NCBI RefSeq assembly: GCF_900582625.1
Contig: NZ_UTIQ01000001.1
Coordinates: 124,001 to 188,000 of the forward strand
Direction of reading: 5' to 3'
Length of the DNA: 64,000 bases
Origin: Pseudomonas viridiflava
GTDB lineage: Bacteria; Pseudomonadota; Gammaproteobacteria; Pseudomonadales; Pseudomonadaceae
How positions within the stretch are numbered: position 1 is the stretch's first letter; each line of letters starts with the position of its first letter. The notes below the pieces were generated by a model. The model was not told where the DNA came from. It made no database searches and worked only from the letters and a program-made list of their open reading frames with translations. This document shows positions 39,803 to 49,700 of this stretch, in pieces. The translations under genes were made by a program, and so were the position numbers.

Positions 39803-40746
39803 CGCATGCCTCCTGCCAGGCGCCCGAGTTCACGGCGCATTTGCTCCAGAGGATCATGGGCGGTGCTGAACATCATGAGCGGCACCTGGCTACGCCGCAG
39901 CGACGCCTCAACCTCGCTCAAGCGTCCGGAGAGGTAACCACCAAGCGGTGTGCGGACGTTGCGCTGACCGATTTCCACGTCGACATGCAGGTCGCCCTGG
40001 GTGATGGTCAAACGGCCTTTTTCGGGAAGCTGGTAAGCCAGCGGGTCGTACACCTGCATGGCGATGACGTCGTTGTGAGCGTTGAGTTGGCGCATCAGCG
40101 CCACGGTCTGTTCCGAGACGCCGGCGAAGTCACTGATGATGCAGATCAGACAGTCGTGCCCGGCAATTCCTATGCACTGGCGCAGCGCCTGATTGAGCTG
40201 CTCGTGGTTTTCGGTGTCCGGGCTGCTGGCATGCAATCGATGGTTGGCGCGAACCGCTGCCGCACACAACGCCTCGATGCGGGCGCGGCTGCGTAGCGGG
40301 CGGATGTATTCAGCCGTGTCATCGCCGAAGACGATGCCACCCACGCGGTCCCCGGCCTGAAACGCCACCCACGCCGAGAGCGCACCCAGCTCCACGGCTG
40401 TGACCGATTTAAAGCTGCGTTGCGAACCGAAGTACATGCTCATGCGCTGGTCGATCAGCAGCAACGTCGGCCGGTCACGCTCCTCGGTGAAGGTGCGCAC
40501 GAACGGTTTGCCGTAGCGCAGCGACGCTCGCCAGTCCAGGTGGCGCAAGTTGTCGCCTGGAATGTAGTGCCGCAGCTCGTCAAAGCTCAGCCCTCGCCCG
40601 CGCAATCGCGAAGCGTGAGTGCCAGACAAAATACTGGCCAGCGGCTGGCGCGCCAGAAAGCTTAAACCACGCACACGCAACTCCAGCGCCATCAACTGGC
40701 CGAGCGAGGCGTAAACGAAGCCATCGGCGGTAACGGATTGCGGCAT
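39799..40746 (-). CDS. DUF58-family protein
   Basis: 315 residues. The conserved DUF58 core is GRGLSFDELRHYIPGDNLRH then LDWRASLRYGKPFVRTFTEE, followed by a VWA-like fold in which the metal motif is LLLIDQRMSMYFGS (DxxxSM). Cytosolic DUF58 proteins accompany MoxR ATPases and are thought to link the ATPase to its client. It lies 13 bases after moxR and overlaps DUF4381. Confidence 0.88.
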   Translation of the reverse strand: MPQSVTADGFVYASLGQLMALELRVRGLSFLARQPLASILSGTHASRLRGRGLSFDELRHYIPGDNLRHLDWRASLRYGKPFVRTFTEERDRPTLLLIDQRMSMYFGSQRSFKSVTAVELGALSAWVAFQAGDRVGGIVFGDDTAEYIRPLRSRARIEALCAAAVRANHRLHASSPDTENHEQLNQALRQCIGIAGHDCLICIISDFAGVSEQTVALMRQLNAHNDVIAMQVYDPLAYQLPEKGRLTITQGDLHVDVEIGQRNVRTPLGGYLSGRLSEVEASLRRSQVPLMMFSTAHDPLEQMRRELGRLAGGMR

Positions 40747-40759
40747 TGCCCTGCTCCCT

Positions 40760-41734
40760 TCAGGCGGGAATCGCGACCTTGTCCAGCAAGCGGTCGATCA
40801 CCTGGTCGGCACCGACGCCGTCGGCGATGGCGTCATACGTCAGCTGCAAGCGGTGGCGCAACACGGGGTGCGCCACCGCGCGCACATCGTCAGGCGATAG
40901 GAAATCGTTGCCAGCCAACCAGGCATGGGCGCGCGCCACACGGTCCAGGCTGATGCCACCGCGCGGGCTGGCGCCAATTTTTATCCAGCGGGCGAGGTCC
41001 TGGTCGTAATTGGAAGGGTGGCGCGTGGCGTTGATAAGGCCCATCAGATAGTCGTCAATCGCTTCGGCAACATATACGGCCCCCACCTCCTGACGCGCAG
41101 CGAACACCACGTCCTGGGGCAAGCGAGCGAGTGTTCGCGTTGCATGTTGCTGCGCCTGTTGCTCACCCCGCACCAGGCGCAGCACCAGGGTTTCATCGGC
41201 GACGCTGGGATAGTCCAGTTGCAGCTTCATCAGAAAACGGTCCATTTGCGCCTCAGGCAGCGGGTACGTGCCCTCCTGCTCAATTGGATTCTGCGTGGCC
41301 AGTACCATAAACAACCCGGGCATCGGGTAGCTCTGCCCCGCTACGGTTATCTGCCGTTCCTCCATGGCTTCCAGCAACGCGGCCTGCACTTTGGCGGGCG
41401 CGCGATTGATCTCGTCGGCGAGAATCACGTTGCCGAACAAAGGCCCTTTCTGAAACGTGATGCGATTGCCCTCGGCGGTTTGCTGGAGAATCTCTCCGCC
41501 GGTGATATCAGAAGGGAGCAAATCCGGGGTGAACTGGATACGGCTCATCTGCGCGTCCAGATGGGTCGCCAAGGCTTTCACTGTCCGGGTTTTGGCTAAG
41601 CCGGGAAGACTTTCCAGCAGCACGTGCCCGTCGGCTAGCAGGCCGAGAATCACGTAGCGGATGGTTTGGGCTTGCCCCAACACCTGCTGCGCAACATTGG
41701 CTTCCAGTGCCACAACTTGCTCGCGTGTAGTCAC
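40760..41734 (-). CDS. moxR: MoxR-family AAA+ ATPase
   Basis: 324 residues. The Walker A segment is HVLLESLPGLAKT (the MoxR type of P-loop), Walker B is VILADEINRAPAKVQAALLE, and sensor 1 is FMVLATQNPIEQEGTYPLPE. MoxR ATPases act as chaperones that mature or activate partner proteins, often by inserting a metal or cofactor, through VWA proteins. It is the first gene of the leftward set and is divergent from the FadL-type gene; the promoter must lie in 41735-42021. Confidence 0.9.
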   Translation of the reverse strand: MTTREQVVALEANVAQQVLGQAQTIRYVILGLLADGHVLLESLPGLAKTRTVKALATHLDAQMSRIQFTPDLLPSDITGGEILQQTAEGNRITFQKGPLFGNVILADEINRAPAKVQAALLEAMEERQITVAGQSYPMPGLFMVLATQNPIEQEGTYPLPEAQMDRFLMKLQLDYPSVADETLVLRLVRGEQQAQQHATRTLARLPQDVVFAARQEVGAVYVAEAIDDYLMGLINATRHPSNYDQDLARWIKIGASPRGGISLDRVARAHAWLAGNDFLSPDDVRAVAHPVLRHRLQLTYDAIADGVGADQVIDRLLDKVAIPA

Positions 41735-42021
41735 TTGTTCGGTCCCGGATCGAGTGTTGGCGTTTGTCTGCCATCACCTTTTCTACGTCCGCTGTGATGC
41801 TGAATCGCCAGTGCCAGACGCGTCGGTGAACTACGGTTCGCTAACTTTAGCCGCAGTTTTTCCATCCGCCAGAAAGTTTTAACCCTGTGCAGATACGCGG
41901 CAGCGAGCATTGCCCGGGGCATGGGCGCAGCTTGGCGACAAAGCGGGGTTGCACGCGTGAAGCGAGCATCTAGGCTGGAAACGTCGAGCCCAAACCGCCC
42001 CCCCATCCCAGAGGCCGCGCC

Positions 42022-43299
42022 ATGAAGACGATGAAGCTCTCGCTCCTGACCAGCACCCTGCTGGCTCTGTCACCGGCGAGTTGGGCCGGCGGATTGATGA
42101 TTTACGAAGCAGGCCAGGAGGGCACGGGGCTTGCCAATGCAGGCTCGGCCGCCTTGGCAAGCGATCCCAGTGTGCTGATGAGCAACCCGGCGGGTATTTC
42201 TCAATTAGCCGGTACGCAGATCAACGCCAATGGCCAGGTACTGCTCGGTCAGGTGACGTTTTCCCGCGATGCCGACAACGATTTCAGTGGCAACGAAGGC
42301 GGCAATGCGCTGCAGTATCTACCCGGTGCCAGCCTGTTTATCAGCCATCAATTGGACGAACGCTCCAGCATCGGCTTCGGCATGTACGGCACATTTGGCC
42401 TGGCCCTGGATTACGACGACGACTGGGTTGGCCGTTACTTTACGCAGGAAGCGGCGATTCTCGGTGTGTCGTTCCAGCCCACTTACGCCTACCGCATTTC
42501 GGATGACCTGTCGGTCGGCATCGGCCCTCGTTTCATGCTGGGTTACTACCGCACGGAGGTGGCCATCAACAATAACGTGTTGGGGCTGGGAGACCGCCCC
42601 GATGGGCAGCTTGAATTCAAGGACACCGACCTTGGCGTCGGCGTCAACCTGGGCGTGCTGTACCGATTGAACGCTCGCACGCAACTGGGTTTTGTCTACA
42701 CCAGCAAAGTGGATCTTGAATTCGAAGACGCTCCCGACATCCGCGGTGTAACCAATCCCTTGCTTAACCTGGCACTCAACCGGGTAAACCTCGACAACCT
42801 GGAACTGGACATGGAAGTGCCGCAAACCGCCCAGGTGAGCGTGGCATACGACCTGGATCCACAGTGGAAACTGCTTTCCAGCGCCGGATGGCAGCAGTGG
42901 AGCCAGTTCGGCAAGATCGGTGTCGAGGTGGATACCAACGCTGCCGGAACCAGCGTCGGCGTAGATCGCCAGTACAAAGACACCTGGCATCTGTCCGTCG
43001 GCGGTCAATACCAGGCCAGCCGCCAGCTTCGCTGGAGCGTAGGCGTTGCCTACGACACCTCAATGGTCGATGACGAAGACCGCACCGCCGACAACCCGGC
43101 CGGCGATACTGTGCGCGTTGCGACCGGCGTCAACTACCAGGTCGACGAAGGCCTGGATGTGCATCTGGCTTACAGCCTCATCTGGTTAGGTGACCTGGAC
43201 AACGAACAGACCAAGCAGCGGTCCGGCGACAGCCTTTCCGGCAGCTATAAAAATGCGGCAATCCATGCCATCGGAGGCGGTGCCACCTGGCGTTTTTGA
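42022..43299 (+). CDS. FadL/OmpP1-type outer membrane transport protein
   Basis: 425 residues with a signal peptide (MKTMKLSLLTSTLLALSPAS, cleavage after WA). The mature N-terminus GGLMIYEAGQEGTGLANAGS then AALASDPSVLMSNPAGIS carries the hatch motif of FadL channels (NPAG). The end AIHAIGGGATWRF has the terminal Phe needed for barrel assembly. These 14-strand channels bring hydrophobic compounds such as long-chain fatty acids or aromatics through the outer membrane. AGAGG lies eight bases before the ATG. It is divergent from moxR and convergent with the octaheme cytochrome gene. Confidence 0.88.
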   Translation: MKTMKLSLLTSTLLALSPASWAGGLMIYEAGQEGTGLANAGSAALASDPSVLMSNPAGISQLAGTQINANGQVLLGQVTFSRDADNDFSGNEGGNALQYLPGASLFISHQLDERSSIGFGMYGTFGLALDYDDDWVGRYFTQEAAILGVSFQPTYAYRISDDLSVGIGPRFMLGYYRTEVAINNNVLGLGDRPDGQLEFKDTDLGVGVNLGVLYRLNARTQLGFVYTSKVDLEFEDAPDIRGVTNPLLNLALNRVNLDNLELDMEVPQTAQVSVAYDLDPQWKLLSSAGWQQWSQFGKIGVEVDTNAAGTSVGVDRQYKDTWHLSVGGQYQASRQLRWSVGVAYDTSMVDDEDRTADNPAGDTVRVATGVNYQVDEGLDVHLAYSLIWLGDLDNEQTKQRSGDSLSGSYKNAAIHAIGGGATWRF

Positions 43300-43332
43300 C
43301 TGCCAGGCGGCGCGCGCCTCAAGCGCGTTCAG

Positions 43333-45720
43333 TTACTTCCAATAAGGCTCTATCGCTTGCAGACGTGGATCATCCGGGGCGGCTTCGCGCATGCGTTCAA
43401 CGTACGGTAAGGCTTGCTCTCGCTCGCCAGCGACAGCATGAAGGTAGATAAGGGTGTAGAGCAGGTCCGCGTTTTCCGGCGCTTGTTCCAGCCCACTGCG
43501 CAGGGCAACCAGCGCGTCTTCACGACGGTTCAGGCGCGACAGCAGCAAGCCCTGGTTATAGCGAATACGGACATTGTCGGGCAGTTCCACGGCTGCCGTT
43601 TCCAGCCACGGCAGCGCCTCCTGCACCCGGCCCTGCTCAACCAGCAATAACGCGAGCATGTAAGCAAGGTTGCCATGGTCGCCCAGCGGTAACTTCTCCA
43701 GGGTTACGCCCTCACGCAGTAGCTGTTCTGCCTCTTGCGGCTGTTGGGCACGGCTGAGCAAGGTGACCAGATTAACGCGTGCCGGGGTGAAATAAGGGTC
43801 TAGCTTGAGCGCCTGGCGATACTGCTCCTGCGCCTCTTTATCTCGGCCCTGCCGTGAAAGCAGTACGGCCAGATTGAGCCGACCACCTGGAAGATCGGCG
43901 TTACCTCGCAGGCGACGCTCGTAGTCCGTTGAGGCAGCCTGAAAACTGTCGCGTTGCGCTGGCGGCAAGTGCTCGGCAGTAACGCCCGCCAATGCCCGTA
44001 CGGTTTCATCGCGCACCGCCAACACCGGATCAGCCAGCAGCGGTAACAACGACTGCACGCGCTCGGCTGGCGGCACACGGCTAAAGCCTGAAACCGCATA
44101 GGCGCGCACCAGCGCGCTCTGGTCATCGAGCGCCCAGCGCAGATTAGCCATGGCCGATGGGCCCAGGTCGGCGAGCTGTTCAACTGCCGACGCGCGAACG
44201 ATGTCCGGATTGGTCTTCTCCGCCACCAGTCTGCCCAGTATCCCAAGCGGCACACCCTGGCCTATTCGCAACGAATGCATCGACTGACCAAAAATGGCCG
44301 GGCGTTTGGGGTTTTCATACCAGCCTTCGATAGCCTTGGCAGCCCATGCCGGTTCCTTGCCCTGATGACAGGTTGTACAAGCATCCGGGCTGCCTGTGGC
44401 GGCCGCCAGATCGGGCCGGGGTATGCGCAGGCTGTGATCGCGCCGCGGGTCCACCACCATGTAGCTTTTGGACGGCATATGGCAGTTCGCGCACTGCGCC
44501 CCCGGGGTTCCGACTTGGTGATGGTGGTGGTCCGGGCTGTCGTAGTTTTTTGCCTGAAGCCCCGGGAATCGTCCAACGGGCGGTTGGGGGCTGTGGCATT
44601 GCAGGCAGACACCGTTTCCCTGCGCCTTGAGCTCGGTAGTGTGCGGGTTGTGGCAATCGGTGCAGGTCACCCCAGCGTTGAACATTTTGCTCTGGGCAAA
44701 AGAGGCGTACTCATAAACTTCACCCAGAATCTGGCCATCGGCGTGGTACAAATCTGCGCGCAAGGTGGCCGGCAGGCTTTGGTCCAATTGCGGATGCCCT
44801 GGCATCTGGCCGTTGCCCAACGTCTGTCTGCGGCTATGGCAGAAGGCGCACTGCTCAACCACACCCTTGCTGCCCAGCTGTTTGAAATCTACCTGCAGCC
44901 CGGCCTCCTTTGCCGAGGCGTACGTTTTAACGGTTGACGCGTCGCGCCTGGCTAAATCGACATGAGCTTGGCCAGGGCCGTGACAGGCCTGACAGCCGAC
45001 ATTTTTCTCGTGCCACGTAGAGGCAAAGCTGTCTTCTTTATCGTTGAAGTTTTTTAGCAAGCGGCTGGAATGACAGTCTGCGCACATGGCGTTCCAGTTC
45101 TGGTAACGGCCGGTCCAATGCAACGCGTCGCTCGGCGCGAAACGTTGTCCGGGATAAAGCGAAAACCAGCGCTGACCGCCCTCACTTTGCGGGCGGCTGT
45201 CCCAGGCGACCGTCAGCGCTTGCAGACGCCCACGCGGCAATGCCACGAGGTATTGCTGCAAGGGGAAATAGCCAAACGTATAGAGAATTTGAAAGTCTGC
45301 CGGCTTACCGTCTTCGCCCTCGGTGTTGACAAAATACTCGCCGCCCTTACGAAAAAAACGAGTGCTTAGGCCCGCATCCTTGAACGAGCCATTGTCGAAA
45401 TTGCCCAGCACATTCTGCTCGGTCGCATCGCGCATGGCCCAGTCGTGATCCGATCCTTTCCACTGAGCTGCCTCGGCCGCATGGCAGCCAAGACAGCTCT
45501 CTGCTGCGGCGTAGCCTTGCGTAGCGGTAGCCAGCGCGGGCGGTTGGCCCACAGCCCCAGACGCCGGGAGCGTGAGGCTGCTGCGATTGGCGGCCGTAGC
45601 TTCGGCAGGGGGGTTCGACATCACGGTCGAGTCCTGCGCTGCATAAGTCATCCCTACCAATAGAAAACTGAACGCGAGCATCACCATGCGTCCAGTCAAT
45701 ATCCGATGCCCCATAAACAA
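43333..45720 (-). CDS. Exported octaheme cytochrome c / TPR fusion protein
   Basis: 795 residues with a signal peptide (MVMLAFSFLLVGMTYAA). Eight CxxCH heme motifs start at about residues 76, 213, 243, 291, 353, 372, 410 and 448. Residues about 490-590 look like HEAT-type helices (ASAVEQLADLGPSAMANLRW; AVRDETVRALAG). Residues about 600-795 are TPR repeats (AQEQYRQALKLDPYFTPARV; LEQAPENADLLYTLIYLHAV). It would be a periplasmic multiheme electron carrier or reductase with a protein-binding tail. Octaheme reductases of nitrite or tetrathionate are possible relatives, but I see no feature proving an enzyme. It has a GGGAG box. Confidence 0.85.
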   Translation of the reverse strand: MFMGHRILTGRMVMLAFSFLLVGMTYAAQDSTVMSNPPAEATAANRSSLTLPASGAVGQPPALATATQGYAAAESCLGCHAAEAAQWKGSDHDWAMRDATEQNVLGNFDNGSFKDAGLSTRFFRKGGEYFVNTEGEDGKPADFQILYTFGYFPLQQYLVALPRGRLQALTVAWDSRPQSEGGQRWFSLYPGQRFAPSDALHWTGRYQNWNAMCADCHSSRLLKNFNDKEDSFASTWHEKNVGCQACHGPGQAHVDLARRDASTVKTYASAKEAGLQVDFKQLGSKGVVEQCAFCHSRRQTLGNGQMPGHPQLDQSLPATLRADLYHADGQILGEVYEYASFAQSKMFNAGVTCTDCHNPHTTELKAQGNGVCLQCHSPQPPVGRFPGLQAKNYDSPDHHHHQVGTPGAQCANCHMPSKSYMVVDPRRDHSLRIPRPDLAAATGSPDACTTCHQGKEPAWAAKAIEGWYENPKRPAIFGQSMHSLRIGQGVPLGILGRLVAEKTNPDIVRASAVEQLADLGPSAMANLRWALDDQSALVRAYAVSGFSRVPPAERVQSLLPLLADPVLAVRDETVRALAGVTAEHLPPAQRDSFQAASTDYERRLRGNADLPGGRLNLAVLLSRQGRDKEAQEQYRQALKLDPYFTPARVNLVTLLSRAQQPQEAEQLLREGVTLEKLPLGDHGNLAYMLALLLVEQGRVQEALPWLETAAVELPDNVRIRYNQGLLLSRLNRREDALVALRSGLEQAPENADLLYTLIYLHAVAGEREQALPYVERMREAAPDDPRLQAIEPYWK

Positions 45721-46113
45721 CTCCCGCCCCCGTCGTCTGGCTTCCGACTAGCAGCCTAGCCTGAGATTGGTAAACACGACGTGCGCAAAGAGCGAGCGGA
45801 GCGCATGCTTTTCTGCGGCGAGGGCTTTGTAGACTTGGGGGCGTGTTGGTCTAAGACGCTGCAAGTTGGAACCGAAAAAACTACGGGACCAGATGAGATT
45901 AGCGAACTAGCAAAACTACAAGCCGACGTTAGTGAGCAAAATAAGGTCCGCCGCCGCGGCTAACAAACGCGTCAATGCGACGCGCGTAACTGGCGCGTTT
46001 TTACGCGGGCATTGGCCAGCGTCCGCTGTGCGTCGAACGTAGCCCTCGTGGAAGAGCAGCTTCTAATCGTTTGCTGCCAGTCGCAACACCAGCCCCCTTA
46101 CGAACCGTGACCC
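45721..46113. other. Gap of about 390 bases without a supported gene
   Basis: A 60-codon frame (45781-45963) from a GTG has no ribosome site and low protein character, so I do not call it. Around 45968-46003 the sequence GACGCGCGTAACTGGCGCGT followed by TTTT could form a short terminator-like hairpin. The right part is the region downstream of the small membrane protein gene. Confidence 0.4.
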
Positions 46114-46581
46114 CTATCGCCCTATCGGCAAAGACAGCGCGCCACAAAACATAACGGTGTTGCAAACAATCACTTGGCAAATCAAGAACCCGAAGCCGAC
46201 GCTCAGAAACGCAAGACCCGCAAGAATCCACGGCAAGCTCGTTTTTAAACGAAACCTCAACAACCACGCCGACACAGCGGCGCCAACGAACATGCCTGGA
46301 ACGGAAAATAAATGCCCCAGTCCCATGAGGCCGCCTTCGCGGCCCGCGTTTGATATGAGCGCCATGTAGATCACCAGCGAGCCCACCACGGCAGCAGTCG
46401 TTCCGGTTAAAAACAGGGCGCGCACACGAAATACCAAGCCGGGAATCAACATCATCATGGGCACGCCCAAGACGTACCAATAACCTAGGAACAGCGCGTT
46501 GCCAGCACTCGCCGCATAAGCGAGCACTAGCGCGACCAACAGCAATGACAACACCAGATCTTCCCTAACGCCCATCTTCAT
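46114..46581 (-). CDS. Small hypothetical membrane protein
   Basis: 155 residues, nearly all hydrophobic, with four or five helices (about 8-27, 33-52, 58-75, 90-110 and 115-145). I do not recognise a family; Cys residues near the end (LICQVIVCNTVMFCG) are unusual. Two in-frame ATGs (46581 and 46575) are possible starts. It stands between the cytochrome and sensor kinase genes on the same strand, with gaps of 390 and 157 bases. Confidence 0.65.
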   Translation of the reverse strand: MKMGVREDLVLSLLLVALVLAYAASAGNALFLGYWYVLGVPMMMLIPGLVFRVRALFLTGTTAAVVGSLVIYMALISNAGREGGLMGLGHLFSVPGMFVGAAVSAWLLRFRLKTSLPWILAGLAFLSVGFGFLICQVIVCNTVMFCGALSLPIGR

Positions 46582-46738
46582 TCCCTATTACCCCGTGTAT
46601 TACGCATTTACCGACCCGCCATCCCAGACACTGTCTTCACTTCGCTTAACCAATAGCTCCCGTCCACTCTGTTCCCGTCGCAAACCTCGCGACGCCAATA
46701 GAAAGTTGCCGCGTGTGCACCCTCCCCGGCCACCGATT

Positions 46739-49700
46739 TCAAGCCTCACTAGCAAGCGCGGACAAAGCGATTTCAAGCTCTGCCTTACGGAACGGTTTGG
46801 CCAGCCGCGCGAGGCTCGGGTCTAGTTGGTCGAGTTCGGCATAGCCTGAAACAAGCAGAATTGCAGTGCCGGGTCTGGAGTTGCTCACGCGTCGGGCTAG
46901 ATCAGTCCCGCTGATGCCGGGCATCAAATGGTCGGTGACGAGTAAATCGAACTGCTGCCCGGTGTCCAACAGGCGTAACGCTTCCTCGCCTGATGCGGCC
47001 TCGATCACGCAATAGCCGAGCTCGGTCAGCATGTAAGCGGTACTGGTGCGAACCAGTTCCTCATCGTCGACCAGCAGCGCCACACCGCGTGTGGATAGCG
47101 GCTCTGGTGCCAGGTAAACGGGGGCTACGGTGGCCGGCGCTGCCATGCTGCGGGGAAGCCACAGTTCTACGGTCGTTCCTGAACCGGGCGAGCTCTGAAT
47201 CGTCAGCGCGCCGTCCAGCTGCGACGCCAGACCATGCACCATCGAGAGCCCAAGGCCTGTGCCCTTACCAATGCCCTTGGTCGAGAAGAACGGTTCAATC
47301 GCACGCGCAAGCGTCGCGGCGTCCATGCCAACACCCGTGTCTGCAACGCTGAGGCAAAGGTAATCACCAGGCTCCAGACCGCAGCTGTGCCCCGGTCCCA
47401 CCCATTCCATGCGAGCGGATATGCGCAATATGCCGCCCTCGGGCATGGCGTCACGCGCGTTGACGGAGAGGTTTAGCAGCGCCATTTCGAGTTGATTGGG
47501 GTCGGCCATCGCCGCAGGAAGGTTGTCCGCCGCATCGACCACCACTTTTATCTGCGGCCCGCTGGTGCTAGCGACCAGCTCGCCCATGCCGCTGACCAAC
47601 TTCACCACGTCGACCGGAACCGCTTGCAGTGGCTGACGCCGGGCGAATGCCAGCAGCCGGTGCACCAGGGTTTTGGCACGGTCGGCCGATTGCATGGCGC
47701 CGCTGATCAGCCGCTGTTCGCGCTCGCCGCCTACGCCCCTTCGTTGCAGCAAGTCGAGGGTGCCAACGATTGGGGTGAGCAGGTTGTTAAAGTCGTGGGC
47801 AACGCCGCCGGTAAGCTGCCCCATGGCTTCCATTTTTTGGCTCTGACGCAGCGCCGCTTGCACTTCTTCGCGCTCGGCAACGGCCCGGGCGATTCTGCTT
47901 TCGAGGTTGGCATTGAGCTCGCGCAGTTGCTCTTCCGCCGCTTTGCGCGCGGTGATGTCGACGGCCGTTCCGGTCACGCGCAAGCAGCGACCGGCCGCAT
48001 CAAACACGCCCCGGCCCTTGGCCGCTACCCAGCGAATGACGCCATCCTCTCTGCCGACGGTGCGGTAGTCGACGTCATACAGGGCGCGCAGTTCAGGGTC
48101 AGCGGCGGCGGCGAAGGCCTCGATGGTGGCCTGTCGGTCTTCGGGGTGCAGGCCGTTGTAAAAGTCGTCGATGGTTACCGGCACGTCTGGAGAAATACCA
48201 AATATCGCCTTGGTTCGCGCCGGCCAGATCAGTGCGTTCTGAACATTATCCACGTCCCAGAAGCCAACCTCGGCATGGTCGACGGCCAGGCGCAAGCGCT
48301 CCTCGCTCTCGCGCAGGCGCATCTCCGCGCCGACTCGTTCAACATGCGCCCAGCAGCGTTCCACCACTTCACGAATCAGTGAAATTTCAGCCGGGGTCCA
48401 GTCTCGTGGCTGGTTGTGATGCACCGCCATCATGGCCGTGAGCCGGCCGTCTTTGACCAGTGGGCAGCAGATGATGGCGTCGATGCCGATGGCTTGAAAC
48501 GTCTCGCGTCCATCTTCGGCCGCCAACTCCGCGCTCACGTCGTGGACCACCAGCGTGCGCCCGGTGCGCATGTCCGCCGCCGCCCTTGAACCGAACAGAT
48601 CGAGGCTATACGCACCGACGGAGCTGTCGATGCCTGGCGCTGTGTAGTCGCTGCGAATCCAAAAGCGGTCTTGGTCGATATCGACATCGGCATAGGCGCA
48701 ACGCGACACGTTAAGCCTGCGCCCCAGCAAACTGGTCGCGGCGAGCATCGCGTCTTCGGCTTGGCGAATGTTGAACAGTTGGTTGTCGAGTTCATCCAGA
48801 AACCGCAAGCGCGCCGCGCTCTCTTGCAGGGCCGCGTCCGCTTCGTGCTCGACGGTACGGTCGCGGAAAATTTTCACGAAACCGCCATGATCCATGGCAA
48901 GCGGCATCATCAGCCCGGAACCCCAGAAGCGCGTGCCGTTTTTGCGCACATGCCAGCGTTCGTTGACTGCCCGCCCCTGATGCTGAGCCAGCTCAAGCTC
49001 GCCGTAAAACACACCGGCGGCCCGGTCGGTGTCCGTGTAAAACAGATCCCCCGCGCGGCCCAACACCTCCTGGCCCTCATACCCAACGATCCGCTGCGCG
49101 CCGATGTTCCAGCTGGTGACCGTGCCCTGGGCGTCGAAGGTGATGATGGCGAAATCCTCAGCCCCTTCGACAATTTGGCGGTAGCGCGCCTCGCTGATCC
49201 GAATGGCGGCCTCGGCTCGGGCCCGGTGCACGACCAGTCCGATTGTCTGCACAACGAAGTCCACGATTTCAGTGTCTGCCGGCAGCGGCTTGCGGGGTTC
49301 CGGGTGAAGCAGCACGAAGGTGCCGAGCACACCGCCCTGCGCCGAACAAATGGTGGTCGACCAGCACAGGTGCAGCCCCTGTTCGCCGGCCAGCGCCTGG
49401 AATCCCGACTGTAACGGGGCGTGTTCAGCATCGGCGTCACGGCGCATGAGCATGGCGGCGGGATCGGCGCATGCCGGTGGCAAGCTAGGCGCGGCGCAGT
49501 GCTGCACATGCGCGCCCTCCTCGTCGAACAACACAATGGCGCCGACAAAACCGGACGGCGACAGCACCTCAACCTCGCGAACCATGGCGTCCAGCGCCAC
49601 GTTGAGCGCGTGTTCTTCTACCGCCACTTCCAGAATGCGGTTCTGTGCAGCTCTTTGTTCGGCTGCACGGTTGCGTGCTTGGGTGAGCCGCGCATTTTCA

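Noticed and set aside
45781..45963. A 60-codon frame from a GTG downstream side of the cytochrome gene
   Set aside because: No ribosome binding site, no recognisable protein, and the length is within chance in GC-rich DNA.
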